Assembly (NCBI GenBank): GCA_910890315.1
Contig: CAJVGD010000014.1
Span: 62,001-126,000, forward strand
Length of the DNA stretch: 64,000 nt
Origin: Serendipita indica DSM 11827
Lineage: Eukaryota > Basidiomycota > Agaricomycetes > Sebacinales > Serendipitaceae
Direction of reading: 5' to 3'
Shown in pieces: positions 45,187 through 53,930 of this stretch; within the stretch, counting starts at the first letter, position 1; every line of letters begins with the position of its first letter. The notes beneath the pieces were generated by a model that searched no databases, was not told the origin of the DNA, and saw only the letters and a list, made by a program, of their open reading frames with translations. Made by a program: the position numbers and the translations under genes.

Positions 45187-46692
45187 ATGCCCGCTCGTTC
45201 CTCCGCCTCGCGCCCAAGTGTCGCAGCTAAAATTCCAAGCGAGGTTTGGACAGAGATATTCAGGGAGGCGACGAGATACAATGGGATTGATGAGCTAGAA
45301 CTCGACCCAGGGGAAATTCCCTTCGATGGACAATTACGGCCTCCTTTGCCTGATCCCGTGCTACAGCAAACGATACTCTCTACTCGTAGAAGCATCATTA
45401 GCGTCTGTAGAAGATGGTACGACGTTGGAATTCGCCATCTTTGGTCACATCTGGTGATTTGGCGCACGGCTTCCTTCGTCGACTCGCCGCTGGTCCCTAG
45501 TTCGATGATAGAGTCGTGCAAGCGAAAACCTAACCTTGCAAAGCACGTGAAGAAACTCAGCATTATGTACACCGAGGGATGGAGACCCCCGGCTGCTGTG
45601 GATATCGGTGCGAGCGAGGAACAGGGGATGGAATTTATCGCAACTCTACCGAATCTTGTATCTCTACGAGTCGATCAAAGGCTTCTATCCCGTATCAGCG
45701 ATCTCCAATCCCCTCCTAAACTCCGAAACACTTACTTTTATTCAAAGGAGAGCCCTCGTAATGAGGCTATTGTACTCAAAAGTCTCTCGCAATGGAGGCA
45801 AATTCATTCTCTCGACATCCAATGTCGTGATTCTCCGTTGGTAGTCGAGGAGGAGCAGAAACTTCCAAAGCTCCGAACGCTCCGCGTCCAAACTCTCAAC
45901 ACGTTTTCCGTCAGTCACATCGCTCTTGGTATGGAGTTGCCGGCACTACAGAACTTATCCATCCGGGGATGGTCCCGCGTCGTCCTCGGCGTACGGAAGC
46001 TTCCAAATTCCGCCTGCCAAACGCTGGAGTCACTGGAGCTCATCGATTCGTTTGAGGATAGATACTCAACTCGCTATTGGAGACCAAGGGACGTCACCGA
46101 ACTCTCTCGGCTTCATACTCTACAAGTCAGCTTACCCGCCCCTATTCCATTCTCGAGTCTCAAATGCCCTAATCTTCGCACTCTTGGTATTCACCAACCA
46201 GTACCACGAGTTCCTGATACGGTCAGCATGCAGCTTACAAAGGAGATCAACGCTGCCTTGGAGCACTTTCCCAAGTTGTGCGATATCCAGATCCACCACA
46301 ACCAGCTCAACGGAGAAGTGAATGTCTGGAACCTTTTATCTAGCAAAAATATTGATGAACGATACCTTGAAGGCTGGAAGGAGCGAGGCGCTTCTGTCAC
46401 CTTTATACCCCCTCTCCTCCCTGCCGGACATCCTCATGACAGGCTTATTCTCAATCTACAAAGCAAAGAAGAGTATCACGACGCGCATATCGTGTACGAG
46501 TTCACGGCAGACGCCTTCTCCTTCAGCCCGGACAACTGCTTTGCACGGTGTAAGGTCAACGATAGATCAAGCAAGTGGACGGAGAGCGTCAGGAATCGGG
46601 AAGAGGGTCTAAAGAAGGCTGCTCTAGCGATGATCGCTCTGCTCGAAACCGACGCGAAAACGCCTCCGCGACTCGAATCCTCAGCAGATTAG
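45187..46692 (+). CDS. F-box protein with C-terminal dsRBD-like domain
   Basis: Intronless, 501 residues, first ATG at 45187. F-box-like block AAKIPSEVWTEIFREAT, then SVCRRWYDVGIRHLWSHLVIW; LRR-like middle. The last about 90 residues mirror the small dsRBD-like proteins: an N-terminal helix (DRLILNLQSKEEY), strand HIVYEFTAD, the F-x-x-x-C core (NCFARCKV), and helix REEGLKKAALAMIALLE. Closely related in layout to the minus-strand gene at 50112 (shared HLWSHLVIW, PLLPxxHxxDRLI). Role inferred: SCF substrate adaptor. The tail could recruit RNA or protein. Confidence 0.75.
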   Translation: MPARSSASRPSVAAKIPSEVWTEIFREATRYNGIDELELDPGEIPFDGQLRPPLPDPVLQQTILSTRRSIISVCRRWYDVGIRHLWSHLVIWRTASFVDSPLVPSSMIESCKRKPNLAKHVKKLSIMYTEGWRPPAAVDIGASEEQGMEFIATLPNLVSLRVDQRLLSRISDLQSPPKLRNTYFYSKESPRNEAIVLKSLSQWRQIHSLDIQCRDSPLVVEEEQKLPKLRTLRVQTLNTFSVSHIALGMELPALQNLSIRGWSRVVLGVRKLPNSACQTLESLELIDSFEDRYSTRYWRPRDVTELSRLHTLQVSLPAPIPFSSLKCPNLRTLGIHQPVPRVPDTVSMQLTKEINAALEHFPKLCDIQIHHNQLNGEVNVWNLLSSKNIDERYLEGWKERGASVTFIPPLLPAGHPHDRLILNLQSKEEYHDAHIVYEFTADAFSFSPDNCFARCKVNDRSSKWTESVRNREEGLKKAALAMIALLETDAKTPPRLESSAD

Positions 46693-46838
46693 TTTATATG
46701 ATCGAATCTATATATAGGAGCACCTTGCCCTTATGAATACAGATATAGCCATATAGGCGCTTTAGATAGGCGCTGCGGCTACCTTAAACACCACCTCTGC
46801 CTTGGGCCTGAGTTCTCACGTTGGCAGATAACGTGCAA

Positions 46839-48731
46839 ATGAACCTGAATTTGCTTCCTGAAGCACTTGTCTTCGAAATCTGCAATTACCTGGACATTTT
46901 CACTCTTGTCGCCTTCTCTGATGTGAGTTTTCGTTTCACCTCGGCAGCTTATGGTGCCAGTGTTCTAACCCAAGTCTAAAACTTATCAAACCCGGGCTTT
47001 TACCGATCACACGACCCATCATTCAGGTTGACACATCACTAAGAAGTCTGGCGACAACGCGATCGTCCTTCTGGATATACACACTTAGTCATTGCAATCT
47101 GGTTCTACCTTGTATCGGTGACAAGCGACTTCATGAACACGATGCACGCGAACTTCATCTCGCAGCCCACCGAGCCGTGTTCATCGAGCGCAATCTTACC
47201 TCGGACAGCCCAGCGTTGCGCTCGTGGTCCAGAATCGAGTGGCCTTATCCTCTCGCCGACGGTGTGCATGAGACAGAGTACAGTAGTGAAGAAACCTGCA
47301 GCGAGGTGACGACGACATACCTCGTGGACGATATGGCGGATTGGATGATCTTTGTCTCGTCGAATAATATCCTCCGTATCGTCTTTGTGCGTACAGGCAG
47401 AGTGGGATTGATCTGGGATGGTGCGAGGTTCACCCCAGAGTACCGCGAACGTTACGACGTCGTGATCAAATGGGCCATACGTTATGCTTATATGGATAAC
47501 GTGAAGATTGTCGCGTCAATGGTTATGAACTGCTGTCTCGAGACCGAAAATGGGTGAGTCCTCTTCGATTAGCTGTGAGGGACATGCTTCTCATTATGTG
47601 ACAGTATCCGGGCGGGCATCCGCCGTATAGAGCTTGTAATGAACCTCCAAGATGGAACGGCATCCGTTGAAGTTCTTGGGGACTATGAAACCCCGACTAT
47701 ATCTTCATATCTCAATCTGATTGGAGACCTTGTCGTGATGGTCATCCCACGCTCAAGCTCCCTTACCGACAGGTTTGGAGATGTTTATATGCTGAAATGG
47801 TCGACTAGAACGCTCGTCACACTCCCACACGTACGTCTTCACCTTATAGTTTGCGATTGGATGCTGATTCATGTTTACTGTAGATGTATCCTTCTTTGCG
47901 AATCGGACTGTACAAAGAATATTTCATTAACGTTGGGTTGACTCCCACAAGGCAAATAGTGGCTCAAGTTGTGCCATTCTCGACGGATGATCTATCGCTG
48001 GCTGAGGCCAGCAATGCCACAATGCCATTCCCTGACTCCCCCCTACCAGTTTTAACTATCCTATTCCATACAACGGTCCAACCAAGTTCTCAACAAGCCG
48101 CTCCTGTCGCATTGGGCACATGTATACTGGTAGACAGATTGGAAGTGTGAGGCTCGGCATTCGCCCAAGCAGGAGGGGTAACTATAGCATTTTCGACTTT
48201 ACATTCGACTTTTACGGTCTACGCATGGCACTACAGAAGATGCGTCTGTACGGCACAGCAGTCAAGCAGGAGTTCGAAGGCGAGCCCGAGCTTTTTCGAA
48301 CTCTTGAAGAGTCGAATCTCCGTCACCGTCCCGTGCCCACATCGTCTGTACGGCGCTTAGTGTGGTGTAGACAGACGGCACCAGAGACCAATGCGTCTAC
48401 CGACACTTCGCCCATTCCCTCCAGCCCAGATCACAAGGGGAGACAAAGGTTCCGATTGTTGACCCTTCGGATTGACGACCTGGCGTCGGCGTCGCGGATT
48501 TTTCCAGAAGTCGGGACTTCTTTCAGAGCCCACCTCGATATCGAGGAAGAGCACCCCCCAGAGTCGGCCTGTGCTGTACAGATCAAGGCTTCAAAAGAGC
48601 TCCAGCTTCCCACAGAGTTGGCTGAGAGTACCACCGACGTATACGTCTTCCTTCTACTAGAAAGCTCTGGGACAGCGGTGGTCCAACTACGATCGGGAGA
48701 ATTGTGGGTACTACGGTATGGAAAGGCGTAG
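46839..48731 (+). CDS. F-box protein
   Basis: Exons 46839-46922, 47027-47553, 47605-47830, 47884-48731. The N-terminus is a canonical short F-box (LLPEALVFEICNYLDIFTLVAFSD, continuing DTSLRSLATTRSSFWIYTL). The rest is beta-rich with no repeats I can name, in the style of F-box proteins with an irregular propeller (inference). The frame changes once in the last exon, between about 48037 and 48120. A CCCCCC run at 48038-48043 is the simplest cause, though an unannotated 62-nt intron ending at TAGACAG (about 48135) is possible. It differs in family from the F-box-dsRBD genes on either side. Confidence 0.62.
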
Positions 48732-48936
48732 GTTCTTAGTCTACGTTGTGATCTGTCCACGAGCCCACCATCCGAGCAGCACGTGTATGCAGCGCTTGAC
48801 CTTGTCCACAACCTAGGACTTTTTGAGAGTGTTGCAAACCTGTGACATTTCAATAAATAAAGGTTCAGTGTGTCCCGTATAACTCCGGGAGAGGCTCCGC
48901 TGCGGATACCCGAGATTCCAGCTAAAAGGTCTCAAA

Positions 48937-50013
48937 ATGTCGAGCATAGTAGCACGTTCCGAAGACAAGACGCTGTCTCCGAGCCTAGAATCTCGAATAA
49001 ATGCCATTATCGATGCCTTGGATGGTAACCTGTACCTAATCTGTCCAGCGCGTACCTGACAGTCTCCAGACATGATCCTTCTGGCCGACCCAGCGCCATG
49101 CTCGCCTTTGCAAGAATCAACAAAGAACCTAGTTAAGCAGCCTTTGGCTGGAGTTGCAGTTGTTGAAAACTGTCCCAACGAGGAGTACTCCCCTCCGTCC
49201 TCGATAGCTTCGAGCCCATGCAACTCACCCGGTAACGTCGCTGCACCTTTACCAGAGGATGACGTATTAGTTAATGTACCTGGAAAACTTCCAAGCGTGG
49301 GAACCACAGAGATGCCAATCTCAGCAACTACGGAAGAGGAATACATACTGCTTCAGAGGGTCGACCTATCCCGTGAGAAGCACGTTGCTCCTATCCCAGC
49401 AAACCCTTATTCTGAACTGGACCGTACATTTCCTCGACAGCGTCAACATAATAATGGTCCGACGAGAAGCAACTCTCCCAACGGAATCATGAGGGCGGCT
49501 TTAGAGAGGTCAACATTTGCTCCCAAACGTCTACTATCTCCTCTCTCCAGAACGGTCGTGCTACCGTTGACTCAACCGCTCGTCGACGTTCCGAGCGAGC
49601 CACTTACGAAACACCCCAAAGTCAGTGATACCTCCTCGATACCTTCAAAACCTGCTTCCGAAGTATCAATAGGCTCTCATTCCAAAGAGAGTCAAGATGG
49701 TCGGTCGGGTATCAGCGACCCAAGTACCGTCAAAGGGGATATCGCTATCGTAGTCACTCCTTCCGGCATCCAACAGGTCTATAAAGAACGACCCAAAACC
49801 CCTCTCCCAATCAAACGACCGCTTCCTCCAACACCACTCGACTTGGCGGCCATCCGGGCAATCAAAACCTCTCATGGTGACGAACTACATCGACTATCCC
49901 CTTCTCCGGCTCGAATGCGCAAAAGAAGAATACTACCGCTGAGGAGGGGAGAGGATGGATACGAGACAGCCGACGAGTTCTGGAAACGGCGCTCTCGTAC
50001 AGCGCAGATTTAG
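48937..50013 (+). CDS. Motif-family protein (EEYSPPSS type), copy 5
   Basis: Exons 48937-49024 and 49070-50013; 343 residues. Head helix (LESRINAIIDALD), phase-1 intron at the same point as in the other four members, then NEEYSPPSSIASSPCNSPGN, a long disordered Ser/Pro stretch, STVKGDIAIVVTPSG, and QQVYKERP. Unlike the others it continues with a basic Pro-rich tail (PIKRPLPPTPL ... RKRRILPLRRG), which contains a possible SH3-type ligand (RPLPPTP) and a nuclear-localisation-like cluster. No kinase or PB1. It lies about 10 kb from the other four, between F-box genes. Function unknown. Confidence 0.72.
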
Positions 50014-50111
50014 GATATATTTTTCTCACGCTACTTGGTGTATGAGGTAACAAGATTCATTTGGTAGTATCAACCACGCAAACAAGCTTATATATCTACC
50101 CGTAACTCCAA

Positions 50112-51589
50112 TCATATCTTTGCTTGTATGGTAGCAATGAGGTTCTCCACGGCAATATTCCGAGCCACCGCTCTAGATGAATGGCATCCTATCCCGACCA
50201 ATTCACTGTTCTTCAGCTCACACTGTACGCGCCATTGCGGCGCATCCAGTGAGTTTTCCACTGACTCCTCCCCGAACATGATTATTTCCCACCGCCCGTC
50301 GTCTACCAATTCTTGGGCTGCCCGAATGAGCCTATTATCCAGATGCTCGGGTGGGAGTAGGGGTGGGTCGAATAGCACAGACACGCCCTTTGAGGCCCAC
50401 AGCTCGAGTTCGCGTTCGTTTGGCGCCGAATTATCGGATAAAAGCTTTCCTAGAACAGAGCAATCAGAGAGCTGTTCATAGTAAACTGTAATAACGGAGA
50501 TGGAAGGGAAAGAGTCGATGGCGCCGTTGATTGCTTCATACAAGATATTCCTAGATTGTGACATATTGAAACCTGATGGAGGAATGAAACCAATGTGCTG
50601 AAGGTTGGGACATCGAAAGCTGGCGAAGGCAGTTGCCGTCGGAATGCTCAGCCGCAACGTGTGAAGGAGTGGAAGATTCATGACTCCTTCAAGCGGTATT
50701 GGTATGACATGCTCCGGCAGTACTGAGACCTGGATGATCTCTAGTATGCGTAGTGCGTCGCAACGAGGGAGATCGACACCCCACGACTGAGGGAATCCTG
50801 GATAGGTACTATTCATCTGGATTGAGAGGTGTTGTAATCTCGGGAATATACAGTGACCAATCGATCGTAGTGCTTTCACCAGATAATCACAGTGAATCCG
50901 GAGACTGAGAAGCGAAGACAGGTCGACCCCGGCGAAGTGTTCAAGAAGGCTTCCACTGCAGCGCCGAATCTCTAAGTAAGTAACTCTTTGCCAGATCGAA
51001 ACGGGGAACACGGAATCGCTGAAAGACTCAAGGGAGGACAGATAGATGTGTTGAACAGTGGTGCTGGGACTTGCTTTGTCCAACCGGTTCAGTAACGAGA
51101 TATCGCAATGTATAGAACGAAGGTTCTCGAGTCGATGCAGAAACTCGAAGCTGTGGTCATCTCCTGACTGCGCAATGTCGCTGTCTCTGGGACTTCGTCG
51201 TCGTTCTGGATAGTTAAGGACGTGATGAAGGGTAGTAGTGATCTATTCCGTTGGCAGCTGTCGATTACCTTTGTAGGGATCAAGGGCTGTGAGTCGACGA
51301 CGTATCTTTTGCGCCAGATGACTAGGTGGGACCACAAAGCGCGAATTCCAATGCGGTACCATCTTTTGCAGACAAGGACGGTGCATTTGCGTGTATTGAT
51401 TACTTCTCGCAGGCAGAGCGTGTTCCATGGACCCGGACGTCTTGGTCCAGGAATCTGAGCGAGAGCCTCTGGGTTGATATCCATCTCGTGAAACCTCGGG
51501 TATGCTGTCGATAGTTTGAAAATTTCCAGCCATATCTCGTCTGGGAGAATGTCGACTTGACTTTGGTTTGCATTTGATATGCTTGACAT
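50112..51589 (-). CDS. F-box protein with C-terminal dsRBD-like domain, frame interrupted
   Basis: ATG at 51589. Frame 1 covers the F-box (DILPDEIWLEIFKLST, TVLVCKRWYRIGIRALWSHLVIWRK). After about 51185 the homologous protein continues in another frame (HSFEFLHRLENLRSIHCDIS) to the stop at 50112. The switch sits at a CCC run; one more C would join the frames into about 492 residues, so this is either a young pseudogene or an assembly error. The C-terminus is dsRBD-like: DNRLIRAAQELVDDG, a W-R-V-Q-C-E-L core, and SSRAVARNIAVENLIATIQ, the clearest Ser-Ser-Arg-x-Ala-x-x-Ala helix of the set. Sister of the gene at 45187. Confidence 0.68.
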
Positions 51590-51686
51590 GGTTTGGGTTC
51601 AATTTGTCGGGTATATTAATGGCGGCAAGTGTCTATGAAGGAAATAGATTGATTATATTTTATAATTTGCTACGTTGATATCACCT

Positions 51687-51768
51687 GGGGATTTGGCTCA
51701 GCGGTAGAGCGCTCCCTTAGCATTCCAATGCTTGGGAGAGGCGGCGTGTTCGACTCATGCAATCTCCA
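51687..51768 (+). tRNA. tRNA-Ala (AGC) with 10-nt intron
   Basis: Acceptor stem GGGGATT/AATCTCC (one G-T pair) plus discriminator A; D stem GCTC/GAGC; anticodon stem CTCCC/GGGAG; T stem GCGTG/CATGC with loop TTCGACT. Anticodon AGC is at 51719-51721. Between base 37 (A51722) and the last loop base there are 10 extra bases (51723-51732, TTCCAATGCT), in the canonical position for a tRNA intron. A-box-like TGGCTCAGCGG is present; the B box (GTGTTCGACTC) departs from consensus. CCA is not encoded, as expected in a nucleus. Confidence 0.88.
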
Positions 51769-51773
51769 CTTCC

Positions 51774-51785
51774 TTTTTGCTTTTT
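51774..51785 (+). terminator. Pol III terminator T-runs
   Basis: Two T5 runs (51774-51778 and 51781-51785) directly after the tRNA, as expected for RNA polymerase III termination. Confidence 0.7.
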
Positions 51786-52607
51786 GACAACTGGCCATTA
51801 ATAGCCTCTTTTCGCCTCTGTACTATGATATTGATTGCTTATCAAGAGTACTGATTTCTTATCAAGAGTGACACCGCTGGCCCTTCTACCTTGACTCTGG
51901 CCACTGACGTCTATTTACCGTTTGCGCGTATTTGCTTTATTTTTTTTCTTACAGGCATCTAGTCGAGTCCAATTTTGACACGCAATCTCCCGATGTTGGC
52001 TTCTACTCACGCGTTCTCATGTACAGACCACGGCAGTCGCACGAACGGTAGCATATGGTCACTGTTCCTGTAATACAAAAACGACCGTCTGGGATTGGAC
52101 TCGTCGTGAACACCGCATCCCAGCGTTCTCGCCGGCTTGCCTACCCGAAACGAACTCTGCGCTCTGGTCGGCTGTTGACCTCGTGCTGCTCATCGCTATA
52201 TTGCGGTATACTCTAGTCAGCGATGGAGCATTGTCGCCTAATGCTCTTCCATCAAACCCCGTTCAACCGGTCACGCAGGAGGGGTGGTGCGAAAAGGAGA
52301 GCGGCGACAGGGGAGCAAGGACCATATGGCCACGTCGTCCGCTTTTTCGGTGTCATTGAATCACCGTCCCGCGGAATGAAGCAGGCGCAGATCCTTTGGA
52401 GAGACGACGAGCAAAAGGACGCGAGAAACTCGCAGTTGTGCATCCACTCTTCCGGGTACAGAGTGTACCTGACGAGACGAGAATAAACACAGTGCTTCTT
52501 CAGCCGCCACTCCCCACACTGCCTTGCATCCCATCGGATCCTTTATTAACCCAGGCCTGAAGACGACTTGGATTCGAAACTCTCCTTTCTTACTCTCTTT
52601 CTTCTGG
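51786..52607. other. Intergenic region
   Basis: About 820 nt between the tRNA and the next CDS. It contains a T-rich patch near 51945-51955 and a direct TTATCAAGAGT repeat near 51838-51868. The frame at 52223-52486 lacks protein-like features. The stretch from about 52490 is probably the promoter and 5' UTR of the gene at 52608. Confidence 0.35.
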
Positions 52608-53861
52608 ATGTCCGACCTCCTTGCTCTCATCCGGGGAGATGATCCAGCTCCTTCAAACTATGTCCACCGACGCTCCAGCAAGCTCCCTAGGCCTCCCAGG
52701 ATGCCGGCTCAAGAGGTAACCGGTCCGCCGTTGACACTGGTAATATGCTCAACGATCTTCAGTCACTTGTCGAAGAACCAAGGAAAAGGGGATTCTTTAG
52801 ATCAATAACTTCCAAAGCCTCTAGCAAGACACCCGCGCAACCGCAAGTACTTTTGCCCACTCCTCCTCCAAACTCTCCATGGAGAATCCCACCTTATGCG
52901 AGTTCAAACGCGTCTGTGACGTCACTTCCGAGTACCAGATATACCGATAGTTCGTCGATGAGATATGGGGATGGTCTACAAATGGAGAGACGAGGGTCAA
53001 TGCAGCTACCTAGACAAGCTAGTGCTGAGCCGATGTCAGATGGGAGCTACTCCTCGTCAGCACCTCAGCTCTCACGGCTACCGAATGCTCATATCGACAG
53101 AAGCGTCGAGGGACTTCGCGTACCACCATCAGTACCAGCATCAAATGAGCATTCTCGACGATACCCGATACTTCCTGATAACGGTCGACGCCCTAGTATC
53201 TCCTCGACCAACTCACAAACAACTGGTACCCATGTCGCGCGTCAAGAGGCCGCGCCATTCTCTAATCTCTCTCGTACGTGCCTGCGCCTCTTATCACATG
53301 TAATCAAATTTTTCTAACACGTATTTCTGCCACGCTTTGCAGAGCCGCACTCGTGGGACAGTGGCATTCTCACCATCCCGGTACCAGCAGTCACAATGCC
53401 GTCTGCGTCCTCCTCTATCGGCGGCCATGCAGACGATCCATTTCACCGAGACGATTCGCCACCGCCTGCGTACAGCCAGCGCTCGAGCCTCACCGTTGGC
53501 ATCAAAGCCGCCCTATCCAAACCCAAGCAACCAATCTTACGGTCCAGTTCGCCCTTGCATAATACACTTGTGGCCGAGCCCAAGTCGAGTGAAGACTCAC
53601 GGAGGGCAGACGTTGATTCAAAGAGCTCCAAGTCAAACGTGTGCGTATCCGTGTCTCTTGGCCCCTGCATCTTTGCTTACCGGGTTTGACAGAACAAACG
53701 AAACTCCTACGCCTGTGCAAATTGCATCACGTTCACCGTATCCCACAGCAGAGCAAAAGGCCGCCGCCATCGCTGCGGTCCAATCACGCCGAAAGACGCA
53801 CGCAGGTTCGCTCCAGCCGCCAATAGCCCTCAGACCGTTAAGCTCGTTCCTAGAACTATAA
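52608..53861 (+). CDS. Disordered Ser/Pro-rich protein with PPxY motif
   Basis: Exon 1 is 52608-52715 and exon 2 starts at 52763. A third exon begins near 53343 (boundary uncertain: strong donor GTACGT gives the wrong phase, a nearby GTGCCT the right one), and the last runs from about 53692 to 53861. About 370 residues, nearly all low-complexity Ser/Pro/Arg. The visible signals are SPPPAYSQ (a PPxY ligand for WW domains such as those of Rsp5/Nedd4 ubiquitin ligases), several R-x-x-S sites, and a conserved-looking end (PYPTAEQKAAAIAAVQSRRK). A PPxY adaptor for Rsp5 is a reasonable but unproven guess. Confidence 0.55.
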
Positions 53862-53930
53862 GTATGTTATATCCTATGTATATCGTGTACCGCTACAATC
53901 CAAGTCGCTTGAACACATTCTAAATCTAGC

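Noticed and set aside
52223-52486. Possible small gene upstream of the PPxY protein
   Set aside because: No domain, odd composition, no conserved partner in the window.
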